Shown: positions 9,901-17,809, numbered from the stretch's first letter. The stretch: 64,000 nucleotides of DNA from CADEFX01 sp050260355 (GCA_050260355.1 JBLNBZ010000143.1:1-64000), one strand, 5' to 3'. Numbers and translations: made by a program. Notes: generated from the letters alone by a model not told the origin.

Positions 9901-11720
9901 CTCTCGAGCACCATGTCGTGCAGCACGACCTGCCGTGTGCCGGTGTCGAACCTCGGCGCCACGCGATACGAGCGCTCGTCGATGACGGAGAAACCGAGGT
10001 TTTCCAGCACCGGCACGCGCTCCGACAACCGCAACGGCTGATCGAAGCGGTAGATGGCGACGCGGACGCGAGCATCGGGCGTGCCAGGCTCGCGATAGAA
10101 GTCGATGGCCATCGGCCGATCCGGGCCCAGGCGCTCGATGCGGCTGATGTCCTCGAGCGCGCGGGCCGGCTCGAAGGTCTCCGCATAGCCGGCGGAGAAT
10201 GCCTTGCCGTACTTGGCGTACAGCGCATCCGCATTCTGGCTCGATGCGCCGATCAGCTCGGCGAGCTGGTCCGACCACGTGCGCACGATGCCGGCAACGC
10301 CGCGCTCCAGTGCCGCGACGTCGACGTGGGGCGTGGCGCCTTCGCGACGGCCGACGATGAATTGCACGCGCACCAGCGGTCCACCGGAGAAGTAGGGATA
10401 GAACGCGGTGACATGGCCCTTGTAGGCGTCGGCGAGATAAGCGCCGATCCGCTCGCGCACCGTGCTGTTGAAAGCGTCGCGCGGCACGAATGCGAGCACC
10501 GAGACGAAACGGTCGAAGCGATCGATGCGGACGAACACGCGCACGCGCGGCCGCAACTCAAGGTCCAGGATGCCTGCGGCCCAGACGCCGAGCTCCTCGG
10601 CGCCGATCTGGAACAGCTCGTCGCGAGGGAACGTGTCGAGCACGTTGAGAAGCGATTTGCCCGCGTGGCTTGCGGGAGGATGGCCCGATGCGCCAAGGAC
10701 GGACTCGACCTTGTGTCTGAGAATCGGAATCTGGCGGGGCGTCTGAATATAGGCCGATGATGTGAACAGGCCGATGATTCTGAGCTCGCCCGATGGGCGG
10801 CCGTCCTCGCCGTAGGTCTTGACGCCGATGTAGTCCATGTGAGCGCGCCGATGGACGCGGCTCACCACGTTGGACTTGGTGATGATCAGCGGCGTGGGCT
10901 GGAAGAAGAAGCGCCGCACCTCCGGCGTCATGGCGACGAGCTCGGTGCCGCGGCGCAGCACCTGCATGGAGGGGTCCCGCAGCAGTCCGAGACCTGGACC
11001 GCCGTTCGGGACGAGATCGCCGGTCTCGGGGCCGCCTTGCAGGCGGTAGTTGCGCATGCCGAGGAATGTGAAATGTCCATCCTCGAGCCAGCGCAGGAAG
11101 GCGACGGACTCCGCGAGCAGATCCTTCGGCACGCTGGCGGGCGCGCGCTCCAGCTCGGCGATCGCCTTGACCAGGCGATCGAGCATCGGCTGCCAATCGG
11201 CTACCGCGATCCGCACGTCATCGAGGACCTGGGACAGGCTGGTAACCAGCGCGTCTGCGGCGGCATCGGTCAGCGCATCGAGGTGGACGGAGATGTAGCT
11301 CTCCTGCCGGCCGTCGCTCCAGGCGCGGTCGCCGGGGCCGAGAACGGCTTCCAGTGTGCCGGTTGCGCTGCGGCGCGTCTTGAAAATCGGATGCAGGACC
11401 AACCTGGCCTTGTGACCGCGCGCGCCGATCTCGCCCATCACGCTGTCGACCAGGAACGGCATGTCGTCGTTCAGGATCTCGATGACGGTAACCGGGGTCT
11501 TGGCGCTGCCCTGGCCGAGCCGGTCCGTGCGCGCCGCGATCTTGTGGCGGCCGGCCGGCTTGCTGGCGATGAAGGCGTAGGCTGCGTCGGCGTGGCTGGC
11601 GAGGCTCTCGGTCGAGAACTCCGCCAGATCGGCTCCGTCGGCGGACGCGAGCAGCATCCGGGTGAACAGCTCATGCTCCCCTGCCGCCGACTGCGACCGG
11701 ATCTGCGCGTCATGGACCAT
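6927..11720 (-). CDS. gdhB: NAD-specific glutamate dehydrogenase, large (180 kDa) type
   Basis: A 1597-residue cytoplasmic enzyme that oxidatively deaminates L-glutamate to 2-oxoglutarate and ammonia with NAD. Length matches the 180-kDa GDH class, which has long N-terminal ACT-like regulatory regions, a central catalytic domain and a helical C-terminus. Visible landmarks: IEILNDDMPFLVDSVMGE near residue 85; HLRFAPIARGGIRWSDRAQD followed by the substrate-binding PAGAKGGFLPK near residue 835; and GVGDMSGDVFGNGMLLS in the dinucleotide-binding part. The ATG start has a GGGAGGGTAGG motif directly upstream. The catabolic direction is typical for this class, and members I know of are allosterically regulated by amino acids. 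A long opposite-strand open frame inside the gene is a codon-bias shadow. Confidence 0.97.
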   Translation of the reverse strand: MVHDAQIRSQSAAGEHELFTRMLLASADGADLAEFSTESLASHADAAYAFIASKPAGRHKIAARTDRLGQGSAKTPVTVIEILNDDMPFLVDSVMGEIGARGHKARLVLHPIFKTRRSATGTLEAVLGPGDRAWSDGRQESYISVHLDALTDAAADALVTSLSQVLDDVRIAVADWQPMLDRLVKAIAELERAPASVPKDLLAESVAFLRWLEDGHFTFLGMRNYRLQGGPETGDLVPNGGPGLGLLRDPSMQVLRRGTELVAMTPEVRRFFFQPTPLIITKSNVVSRVHRRAHMDYIGVKTYGEDGRPSGELRIIGLFTSSAYIQTPRQIPILRHKVESVLGASGHPPASHAGKSLLNVLDTFPRDELFQIGAEELGVWAAGILDLELRPRVRVFVRIDRFDRFVSVLAFVPRDAFNSTVRERIGAYLADAYKGHVTAFYPYFSGGPLVRVQFIVGRREGATPHVDVAALERGVAGIVRTWSDQLAELIGASSQNADALYAKYGKAFSAGYAETFEPARALEDISRIERLGPDRPMAIDFYREPGTPDARVRVAIYRFDQPLRLSERVPVLENLGFSVIDERSYRVAPRFDTGTRQVVLHDMVLESADGSPLDPSAHRRIEECFLAVFRGDADNDNFNRLVTSAGADWREAAVLRAYASFLRQLGSPFGLRYLADTLNRHAGVARDLIELFHIRFNPDAPFDVDARKALEAPVRARIEGALATVQSLDEDRILRHVLALITATVRTNYYQRTSTGALPETIAFKLESGSLEMAPHPRPFREIWVYSPRVEGVHLRFAPIARGGIRWSDRAQDFRTEVLGLAKAQQVKNAVIVPAGAKGGFLPKHIARNATREEMQKEGTAAYRIFISALLDITDNIVDGNVVPPQRVVRHDPNDPYLVVAADKGTATFSDTANAIAAEHAFWLGDAFASGGSIGYDHKGMAITARGAWECVKRHFREMDIDIQTQPFTVVGVGDMSGDVFGNGMLLSPAIRLVAAFDHRDIFLDPDPDPAVGLAERRRLFELPRSSWQDYDKAKISRGGGVFSRSAKSIPLSQEIRALLGIEAQSVTPAELIRAVLQAKTDLLWFGGIGTYVRASTETDLDVGDRSNDPLRITASQVRAKVIGEGANLGVTQRGRMEFASRGGRINTDFIDNSAGVNTSDQEVNIKIALGPAVKSGRLSEDARKPLLAGMADDVARAVLRNNYQQSLALSIAERRSAADLGFYGRLMRHLEGRGLFDRAFEGLPSDTDLAQRTKAGAGMLRPELCVLLSYAKIALLHDLLASAVPDEPFMEELLHDYFPPAMRERFASDIAAHRLRREIIATTLTNGIINRCGPATPLRLAEEAACPITETAHAFMAVRAVFSLADVWRRLDALDGKVAGAAQLDLYGAVQQVLNRNVAWFLRRMAPGASLTDTIALYKSGFESLRSAFADIATPRTLERCKSLEADFVAHAVPADVAADIAHLIVLKDAPAIVDIGHASGRPIAEAARAFLAIGDRFSMEDLLLRTSQIRVADDYDRLAIAGAEGALADARRNMTLAALATAGGGQTGLEAWAARQPDRILAAEQDLRDIMAAPELTVSRLTVAATRLADIARTQ

Positions 11721-11866
11721 CGCCTACCCTCCCCCCGCTCGTCTATAGAGGCAAGCGGACCCCCCGGGTTCGGGATGATCTGCTGCTCTGGCAACCGTGA
11801 CAATCGAGATTGTCAGGCCAACGACGATGTATCCGCAATCGTGACGCATGTGACCGGAGGACGACG

Positions 11867-12466
11867 ATGAAGAAGGCCAAAAGTGATCGCGTGACGGCGT
11901 TAAATCTTGGAAAACAGGCAAAATTGACGCCGGAGCTGCAGGCCTACTTCGACAAGTGCCAGGAAAAGCTCGGGTTCGTCCCCAACGTGCTCAAGGCATA
12001 CGCCTTCGATGCGGCAAAGCTCAAGGCGTTCATCGACATGGTGGACGACCTGATGCTGGCCGACAGCGGCTTGACCAAGCTCGAGCGCGAGATGATCGCC
12101 GTCGCGGTCAGCGCGGTCAACCACTGCCACTACTGCCTGACGGCGCACGGCGCCGCGGTGCGTCAGCGCGCCAGGAATCCCGAGCTCGGCGAGCTGATCG
12201 CGCAGAACTACCGCGCGGCGGAACTGCCCAAGCGGCAGAAGGCGATGCTGGATTTCGCAGTCAAGCTGACGGAAGCGCCGGCGAAGATCGAGGAGGCCGA
12301 CCGCGAGGGGCTGCGCAAGGCGGGCTTCAGCGACCGCGACATCTGGGACATCGCCGCGGTCGCCGGATTCTACAATATGTCGAACCGGATCGCGGCCGCC
12401 ACCGACATGAGGCCCAACCGCGAGTATCACTACGCGATGCGCAGTCCGGCGACCGACAACGCGTGA
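11867..12466 (+). CDS. AhpD-like (carboxymuconolactone decarboxylase family) peroxidase-related protein
   Basis: A 199-residue, all-helical protein of the AhpD/CMD superfamily. The redox motif NHCHYCLTAHG puts cysteines at 87 and 90 and a histidine at 94, with Glu73 in LEREMIAVAV. This is the CxxC plus His arrangement used by AhpD-type peroxidatic or reductase proteins. LGFVPNVLKAYA near residue 36 and DIWDIAAVAGFYNMSNRIA near residue 155 are typical of the 'peroxidase-related enzyme' subfamily. The ATG at 11867 follows CCGGAGG; upstream in-frame codons are unlikely to be used. It is divergent from gdhB, so the 145 bases between must hold both promoters. Likely role: thiol-based peroxide or electrophile detoxification. 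Confidence 0.88.
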   Translation: MKKAKSDRVTALNLGKQAKLTPELQAYFDKCQEKLGFVPNVLKAYAFDAAKLKAFIDMVDDLMLADSGLTKLEREMIAVAVSAVNHCHYCLTAHGAAVRQRARNPELGELIAQNYRAAELPKRQKAMLDFAVKLTEAPAKIEEADREGLRKAGFSDRDIWDIAAVAGFYNMSNRIAAATDMRPNREYHYAMRSPATDNA

Positions 12467-12501
12467 CGCTTGGCGTCGCGGGGCAGCGGGCCGTGCGGCC
12501 G

Positions 12502-12810
12502 CTAGTGCATCATCGTGTCGGGGCCCAGCGGGCTCAGGTCGACGACCACGTCGGTCGGCTCCGGGTCATGCGGGGCCAGGCTGGTCCTGCTCGCATCGTT
12601 CCAGCTGGCAAGCTTGATGACCTTGCCCTCATAGACGCCGGGCTTCGTTGGAGCCGCGGGCTCGACGATGTGCAGGCCCTCGCCGTCCAGGAAGAACGTG
12701 TGCTCGCCGAACAGCTGGTTCAGCTCGGCGACGGCGGGATGGTTGTCGGGAATGGCCTGAGCCTCGAATTGGTCCAAGGTCCGCTCGACGAGTTCGGAGG
12801 ACAGCTTCAT
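12502..12810 (-). CDS. Conserved hypothetical protein, 102 residues
   Basis: A small, acidic, soluble protein without signal peptide or membrane segment. It starts MKLSSELVERTLDQFEAQ, and a middle segment (LFGEHTFFLDGEGLHIVEP) suggests a short alpha-beta fold. The ATG at 12810 is preceded by GAGAAGGAGC, a strong ribosome binding site, which makes it a real gene rather than a shadow. I do not recognise a named domain. Proteins that look like this occur in related Rhizobiales, as far as I recall, without known function. It is convergent with the AhpD-like gene. Confidence 0.7.
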   Translation of the reverse strand: MKLSSELVERTLDQFEAQAIPDNHPAVAELNQLFGEHTFFLDGEGLHIVEPAAPTKPGVYEGKVIKLASWNDASRTSLAPHDPEPTDVVVDLSPLGPDTMMH

Positions 12811-12952
12811 AGATCTGCTCCTTCTCCAGCTGGGGTCAAGATTCTCGTGCCTTCCGTCAACGTATTGACTACGCTGCAACAGGGCGCGCGGAGTCGCGGC
12901 CCAGTGGCCGCGGCGGCGAGTCCGAGCGGGCAGAAGTCAACGGGAGTTGCAC

Positions 12953-13030
12953 GTGTTCAACCGTATCCTCTACATCATCCTGGTGATCGCCCTCGTCGCG
13001 GCCGCGAGTATGTATTGGCTCGCGGTGTGA
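12953..13030 (+). CDS. Candidate 25-residue single-span membrane peptide
   Basis: GTG-initiated frame of 26 codons including stop. After MFNR comes an unbroken hydrophobic helix (ILYIILVIALVAAASMYWL) ending AV, which would span the inner membrane once with the positive N-terminus inside. GGGAG lies seven bases upstream. It is too short for ordinary gene finding. Its stop sits three bases before the stop of the convergent PRC-barrel gene. The clean hydrophobic profile and good ribosome binding site favour a real micropeptide, but there is no homology evidence. Role unknown. Confidence 0.5.
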   Translation: MFNRILYIILVIALVAAASMYWLAV

Positions 13031-13033
13031 GGG

Positions 13034-13381
13034 CTACTCCGGCTGCGGCTGACGCTGTTTTGACAGCGTCTGGCCTACCTCGGCAGCCGTCATCGTCAGC
13101 TCGAGCCGGTCGGGCTTCTGCTGAAATGCGGCGGCGCTGATCACGACGGTGCTCTGCTCCACGCCGAGAAAGCCGCCGATCTCGGCCTGCACGGCGGGCT
13201 GTCCGCCGCTCGTTCCGACCTTCGTCACCTGACCGAGCTTCTCGCCATCGGAGCTGTAGATCGGCAGTCCGACCATTGCGATAGCGCCCTCCGTTGTTGG
13301 AGGCTGGTCCTGCTGCGCGATCGCCGGCGCGATCGCGAGTGCTGCCGCGACTGACGCGGCAGTGGCTAGAGATTTCAGCAT
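13034..13381 (-). CDS. Secreted PRC-barrel domain protein
   Basis: A 115-residue exported protein. The signal peptide runs MLKSLATAASVAAALAIAPAIA with cleavage before QQDQ. The mature part is one PRC-barrel-like domain: MVGLPIYSSDGEKLGQVTKV, followed by GGFLGVEQSTVVISAAAF and RLELTMTAAEV. PRC-barrel proteins bind partner proteins or surfaces; periplasmic versions are common in Rhizobiales and their role is poorly known. The ATG at 13381 is preceded by GGAGAGGAGAG, which decides the start although the frame stays open 69 codons further upstream. Confidence 0.85.
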   Translation of the reverse strand: MLKSLATAASVAAALAIAPAIAQQDQPPTTEGAIAMVGLPIYSSDGEKLGQVTKVGTSGGQPAVQAEIGGFLGVEQSTVVISAAAFQQKPDRLELTMTAAEVGQTLSKQRQPQPE

Positions 13382-13632
13382 CGCACTCTCCTCTCCGGGC
13401 GATCCGATGCAGGCCAAACGCCGAGTTCGCAGGGGTGTTCCATGCGCACAATGCGAGAATGCGCATTGCAGGCATGTGACCTTTCCGGCAAAGCCCGCAA
13501 TATCGGAGCCCAACAACTCGAAAGGGCAGCAGATTCCTTGGAGCAAACCCCGTTCAATCCGAGGAGCGGTGTTGCTCTTCCGCCCCAACAGGCGCGCGCT
13601 TCGCCTCGGTGCGAAGCTGAAAGTGCCGGGGC

Positions 13633-14256
13633 CTAGTCGGACGGCAGCATGATGAGGTGATTGGGAAGCGCATGCGGATCATGCGAGCCTGGCGGAAAGT
13701 GCTGCGCCAGCCGCTTGCCGACGGCCTCGATGGCCGCGACGAAGCCGTCCCCGGGCCGTCCTTCGGCCATCGCCTTGGTCAGATCGTCGACGATGCCCTG
13801 CCACTCGCTTTCCGCAACACGCTTGTGGATGCCGGCGTCAGCCAGGATCTCGGCGTAGCGTTCCGCCATCGACACGAAGATGAGCACGCCGGTTCGCCCC
13901 GCGGTCGTGTGCATGTTCTGCGCCAGGAACTGCTCGACGGCGCGCCGATGTGCGCGGCGATGGCGGACGGAGCGCGGGACCAGGGCCAGCCGCAACGGCG
14001 GCCAGAGCAGGATGAGCGCAAGCGCCGCGAACACTGCGATCTGAAGCAGGTAGATGTGCTGGATCGGCCACCAGGTGAACAGCACGAAGGGCCAGGGCAC
14101 AACCAGCGCCGCGAGCGCGCCCCAGAGGAACGGCACGTGCAGATAGCTCGAGCTGTTGGGGGCGATGATGGCAACGATCTCGCCGGACGTGTGCTGCTCG
14201 GCGGTCATGATCGCGGCTGCGGTGCGGGATCGGTCCGATTCAGAGATCAAGGGCAT
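13633..14256 (-). CDS. TPM-domain membrane protein, second copy of the pair
   Basis: A 207-residue protein with a TPM-type fold interrupted by a membrane hairpin. The N-terminus ESDRSRTAAAIMTAEQHTSGE matches the start of TPM domains. Two hydrophobic segments follow at about residues 40-85 (FLWGALAALVVPWPFVLF and IAVFAALALILLW). The C-terminal half holds GRTGVLIFVSMAERYAEILA and GDGFVAAIEAVGKRLAQHFP, matching the conserved TPM strands and last helix. It lies 31 bases downstream of a YgcG-like gene and is probably co-transcribed with it. TPM proteins are implicated in membrane protein quality control and often occur as YgcG/TPM/LemA sets; lemA here sits about 20 kb away. Confidence 0.85.
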   Translation of the reverse strand: MPLISESDRSRTAAAIMTAEQHTSGEIVAIIAPNSSSYLHVPFLWGALAALVVPWPFVLFTWWPIQHIYLLQIAVFAALALILLWPPLRLALVPRSVRHRRAHRRAVEQFLAQNMHTTAGRTGVLIFVSMAERYAEILADAGIHKRVAESEWQGIVDDLTKAMAEGRPGDGFVAAIEAVGKRLAQHFPPGSHDPHALPNHLIMLPSD

Positions 14257-14287
14257 CTGCCTGGCCTTTCGTGCGCCCGAGTCATGC

Positions 14288-15154
14288 TCACCAGCTCCCC
14301 GAGCTGCCGCCGCCGCCGAAGTCTCCACCGCCTCCGGACCAGCCGCCGCCACCACCGCCGCTACCCGACCAGCCGCCCGAGCCTCCCCAGCCGCCGGGTA
14401 TGACGATCACATTGCCGTCGCCGGGCCGGCGATAGCGTCCGCTGCGCTGCGCCTGGCGCGCGGACCGTGCCGTCTGCACCATCACGAAGATGATGATGGC
14501 CAGGATCAGCAGCGTGACGAATATAGCAGCGGGATCATTGCCGCTCGTACGCTTGGCGGCGGTTCGCGCGCGCTCCTTGACGGCCTCGGCATCGCCGAGC
14601 AGCACATCCGTTATGTCGCGCACGCCGGCCTTGATGCCGGCAGCAAAGTCGCCGCGGCGGAATGCCGGAAGGATGGCATTCTCGATGATCAGCTTCGACA
14701 TCGCATCCGTGAGCTGCGGCTCGAGGCCTCGGCCCACCTCGATCCGGACCTTGCGCTCGTTCGGTGCAACGATCAGCACGACGCCGTTGTTCTTGTCCCT
14801 CTGGCCGATTTGCCAGGTGCGCCCGAGCTGATAGCCGAAGTCCTCGATGGGATATCCTTGCAGGGAGCGTGTGGTGTAGACGACGAGCTGATCGGTCGAC
14901 TTCGCCTCCAGCGCACTCAGCGCCGCGGTGAGCTCACTGCGATCGGCGCTCGACAAGAGGCCCGCCTCATCGACGATGCGCCCTGTCAGTGGCGGGAACT
15001 TGGGCTGCGCCAGAGCGGCGAGCGAGAAGGCGGCGAGCAGCACGAGAGCGAAAAGCCACAGGCCGGTGCCGGCGCGTGCAGCCGAGGCCAGACGCGGCGC
15101 TCCGGGCAGCCTGGTGCCTCGTTCCATTGCTGGCGGCTCGAGCAGATTCGTCAA
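14288..15154 (-). CDS. YgcG-like TPM-domain protein with Gly-rich tail
   Basis: A 288-residue membrane protein. A signal anchor (LWLFALVLLAAFSLAALA) is followed by the periplasmic TPM domain: FPPLTGRIVDEAGLLSS, TDQLVVYTTRSLQGYPIED, DKNNGVVLIVAPNERKVRIE and VGRGLEPQLTDAMSKLIIE. A second membrane helix (IFVTLLILAIIIFVMV) precedes a Gly/Ser/Trp-rich tail ending in SGSW. This architecture is diagnostic of YgcG-type proteins. The start is TTG 15154 (GAGG five bases upstream) or ATG 15127, nine codons later. It is the first gene of a two-gene unit with the TPM protein at 13633-14256. Expected role: envelope stress or membrane protein homeostasis. Confidence 0.9.
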   Translation of the reverse strand: MTNLLEPPAMERGTRLPGAPRLASAARAGTGLWLFALVLLAAFSLAALAQPKFPPLTGRIVDEAGLLSSADRSELTAALSALEAKSTDQLVVYTTRSLQGYPIEDFGYQLGRTWQIGQRDKNNGVVLIVAPNERKVRIEVGRGLEPQLTDAMSKLIIENAILPAFRRGDFAAGIKAGVRDITDVLLGDAEAVKERARTAAKRTSGNDPAAIFVTLLILAIIIFVMVQTARSARQAQRSGRYRRPGDGNVIVIPGGWGGSGGWSGSGGGGGGWSGGGGDFGGGGSSGSW

Positions 15155-15274
15155 TGGAGCCTCGCTGGGGCGGCGATCCTATTCTGCCCGCGCGATTTGC
15201 AGAACGATTAATTCGCGCTGGCCCCCGCGTCCTGAAGCCCGCAACACAATCGCCTGATGAGGTTGCGGATCGGC

Positions 15275-15838
15275 TCACGCCCCTGCGCCATGCTGCCTGT
15301 CGGGCGCGCCGTCACCGGCGGCGGCCGGCGCAGCGCGCGATGCGGCATGATCGTTGCCCGAGATGCGATCCGAAAGCGCCAGCAGCACGCTCGATCCAAC
15401 GAACACGAGATGGATGATGACGTACCACATGAGATCGCGATCGGAGGTATTCGCCACGCCCATGAACTGTTTGAGGAGCTGGATTGCAGAGATGGCGACG
15501 ATCGACGACAGCAGCTTGAGCTTGAGGGCGGTGAAGTCGATCGTACCCATCCACTCGGGCCAGTCGCGATGATGCGAGTGGTCGATCTTGGAGACGAAGT
15601 TCTCGTATCCGGAGAAGATCACGATGACGAGGAGGGAGCCCGTCAGCGTCAGGTCGACGAGCGACAGCACGCCCAGAATGATGTCCGTCTCTCTCGCCAC
15701 GAACGCGGTGACGGCGACGTGCAGGAACTCCTCGATGAACTTGATGAGAAGGATGACGATCGCGAACGCGAGGCCCAGATAGAAGGGCGCGAGTATCCAT
15801 CGACTCGCAAACAGGAACCGCTCGACCGTAAGCTCCAT
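15275..15838 (-). CDS. UPF0114 (YqhA) family membrane protein
   Basis: A 187-residue inner-membrane protein beginning MELTVERFLFASRWILAPFY, the hallmark N-terminus of UPF0114. About four membrane helices are seen: ILAPFYLGLAFAIVILLI, VDLTLTGSLLVIVIFSGYE, LKLLSSIVAISAIQLL and WYVIIHLVFVGSSVLLALSD. The conserved EWMGTIDFTALKLKL lies between helices 2 and 3. Biochemical function is unknown for the family. The start was chosen by the family N-terminus; an in-frame ATG at 15874 with GGAG ten bases upstream would add 12 residues. The C-terminal tail after SGNDHAAS is Ala-rich and probably disordered. Confidence 0.9.
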   Translation of the reverse strand: MELTVERFLFASRWILAPFYLGLAFAIVILLIKFIEEFLHVAVTAFVARETDIILGVLSLVDLTLTGSLLVIVIFSGYENFVSKIDHSHHRDWPEWMGTIDFTALKLKLLSSIVAISAIQLLKQFMGVANTSDRDLMWYVIIHLVFVGSSVLLALSDRISGNDHAASRAAPAAAGDGAPDRQHGAGA

Positions 15839-15990
15839 AAATCGGCCGGTCCGCCGAACTTGGTCCCGATCCATCGCTTTGTGGCTCCGCCAACATCTCC
15901 GCACACGGCGGCGCGTCTATGACATGCGGCGGCCCGGAGAGGCAAGTGTGCGCCTCCTGCAAGTTCCGCGTCGGAAGGCGGTGCCGTGCG

Positions 15991-16959
15991 TTAGTTGCCG
16001 GCTGGCGCGTAGCCGAGCGCCGTCGGCTGCGCGGGCTTCGTGGGCGCCCCCGAGTAAGTGCTCATGTCGCCACCCCCGGTCGAGGTGCTGCCGGTCTCGG
16101 TCGAGGCGACCTGGCGCATCTTGACGCCCGGCGCCATGAGGCGGGTCTCAGCGATCTGCTGGTTGCCCATCGGCGTGAACGGCATGGGCCTGGGGCGCTC
16201 GAAGGCTGGGCACTGCCCCTCGGGGTCGAGCCTGGAAGCGCCGTTGCCCAGGAACTTGACGTTGACGATATAGCGGCGCTCGCACACCGCAATCTGCGGG
16301 AGCTGCCGCGTCATCTCGAAATAGTCGTAGCCTTCCTTCAGCGTCCGCCAGAACGGATACCACTTGTGCTTGCGGTACCGGGCGAGGTTTGCGTCCGTCA
16401 TGCGAAAGGGAAACGCATGCACCTGGAAGCTCTCGTTCCCGGCTATGAACTGCTCGCGCGCAAGCCCGTAGATCTCCTCGATCAGCGCATCGGTCATGGC
16501 ATAGCAGCCGGCGGACTTGCACTTGCCGTGCACCATGAGGAACTCGCCGGTGCGCTTGTGTGCCTTGTCGTAGTTGTTAGGGAAGCCGAGGTTGAACGCC
16601 AGATGGTAGCTCGAGTTCGGGTTCATCTGGCTCTGGGTGATCGTGTAGAAGCCCTCGGGCGCCTGCTTGTCGCCCTGCCGCTCCTTGGGACCGAGCTCTC
16701 CGGACCAGTTGCAGATCGGGTACGTCTTGAAGTGGTAGAAGTGTCCGTCGGCGCGCTGCTTCCAGACCTCCAGCTCCGACTCTTCCTTGAAGATGCGGAT
16801 GTAGATTGGCGCTTCCGCCGTCATGCCCTTCTTGGCGAGAAGCTCCACCGTCTCCTTGGGGAGCGGACGCATCGCGGGCAGGATCTCTGTGCCCCCGCAG
16901 CCGGACAACAGACACGCGACCGCTGCCGCAAGCGCTACGAGAAACAGATGCTTGCTCAT
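15991..16959 (-). CDS. YafK-type L,D-transpeptidase lipoprotein
   Basis: A 322-residue exported lipoprotein. The N-terminal hydrophobic segment ends in lipobox LLSGC with the lipidated cysteine at 21. The catalytic domain (about residues 50-230) has HGKCKSAGCYAMTD, giving the conserved His144 and catalytic Cys152 of the YkuD/L,D-transpeptidase fold. EGFYTITQSQMNPNSSYHLA and FNLGFPNNYDKAHKRTG are specific to the YafK branch. YafK-like proteins act on peptidoglycan cross-links or on protein-peptidoglycan linkages in the periplasm; which applies here is not readable. The C-terminal 80 residues are Pro/Ser/Thr-rich and look unstructured. The ATG at 16959 follows TGGGGACA. Confidence 0.92.
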   Translation of the reverse strand: MSKHLFLVALAAAVACLLSGCGGTEILPAMRPLPKETVELLAKKGMTAEAPIYIRIFKEESELEVWKQRADGHFYHFKTYPICNWSGELGPKERQGDKQAPEGFYTITQSQMNPNSSYHLAFNLGFPNNYDKAHKRTGEFLMVHGKCKSAGCYAMTDALIEEIYGLAREQFIAGNESFQVHAFPFRMTDANLARYRKHKWYPFWRTLKEGYDYFEMTRQLPQIAVCERRYIVNVKFLGNGASRLDPEGQCPAFERPRPMPFTPMGNQQIAETRLMAPGVKMRQVASTETGSTSTGGGDMSTYSGAPTKPAQPTALGYAPAGN

Positions 16960-17213
16960 TGTCCCCAGGTCGATCAAAGCCACACGCAGTGCCCCAGGCG
17001 TACGGGTGACCACCATCTCGATTCGTTCAGGTTAATTTAGAGTTAACGTCGCTCGTTGACCAGCGCCGAAGGGCAACGCCTGGCGCTCACTCAGCCCGGG
17101 CGACCATTGTCCGATACATGGGCGATGTCGGGGCTCAAATGGGACGATTTTGTGGGGGGCGTGCGAGGGCGACGGCAGCCCATCAATGCTGCTTCGCCGA
17201 CGTCGAATCGACC

Positions 17214-17219
17214 TATAAT
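17214..17219 (+). promoter_or_regulatory. Consensus -10 element TATAAT
   Basis: An exact TATAAT lies 35 bases before the ATG of the AT-rich gene at 17255, inside a locally AT-rich leader (16960-17254). No good -35 is seen; TTCGCC at 17193-17198 is a poor match with 15-base spacing. The otherwise gene-free 295-base stretch shows nothing else notable. Confidence 0.4.
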
Positions 17220-17254
17220 TGTAAAATTTAAATGGCCTTGTTTTGGGGCACAAC

Positions 17255-17809
17255 ATGGCAGTTGAGCGATTCAGGTACGCATTTGCAAAAGTACGAAGTT
17301 TCGACCCCGAGTTTAGGTTCGCAACCGGGTGTTGCGCCGGAATTCTCGTTGGTTGGGTGCTCAACGAGTTGGCCACACGCAAGGGCGTTACCCAAGAGGC
17401 AGCTGCCCTAGTCGGAGCAGCGGTCGGAGCAGGCATAACCGCCTTTGCGGCGCTCTGTATCGCCAAGAGCGAAACTCGAGATAAGCGGCGAGAGTACGAG
17501 TTATTTGTCGGACAGGCCGCCGCAGCGATGCGAGATGAAGCGTACGTGCTGCGCAGCGTGCTGGGAGAGCAGAGGTGGAAGAATCATCGTAGTCAAGGTC
17601 AGATCATGCTCAAGCAAATGCAGAATCTAGAAGAAGCCTTGGGCTTGTTCAGAGAGGATGCACCGACCTCATCCATTTCGAATTTTCGAGCGAGAGTGAC
17701 GATCCGTCGTCTGCAGAAGCAAATTTCCAATCATCTCTTGGAAATGCTCAACAATGAGAAAGATTGGCTGGAAGATAGGGTTACAGTAGCACGCGTGGAT
17801 ATCCGCTAG
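17255..17809 (+). CDS. Unknown membrane-hairpin/coiled-coil protein in AT-rich DNA
   Basis: I do not recognise this 184-residue protein. Residues about 20-70 form two hydrophobic helices (ATGCCAGILVGWVLNEL and AAALVGAAVGAGITAFAALC) separated by a short polar loop. The rest is charged and helical, probably coiled coil, around QGQIMLKQMQNLEEALGLF and ending in NEKDWLEDRVTVARVDIR. The layout suggests an inner-membrane hairpin with a cytoplasmic helical domain. The DNA is distinctly poorer in GC than its neighbours and uses more A/T-ending codons, a sign of horizontal acquisition. ATG 17255 is preferred; TTG 17243 is an alternative. It has no operon partner: the upstream gene is divergent and accA is convergent. 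Confidence 0.7.
   Translation: MAVERFRYAFAKVRSFDPEFRFATGCCAGILVGWVLNELATRKGVTQEAAALVGAAVGAGITAFAALCIAKSETRDKRREYELFVGQAAAAMRDEAYVLRSVLGEQRWKNHRSQGQIMLKQMQNLEEALGLFREDAPTSSISNFRARVTIRRLQKQISNHLLEMLNNEKDWLEDRVTVARVDIR

Noticed and set aside
8856..10760. 634-codon plus-strand open frame inside glutamate dehydrogenase
   Set aside because: It is fully antisense to a conserved enzyme and its translation is Arg/Asp/His/Val-rich with no domain signal, as expected from third-position GC bias.
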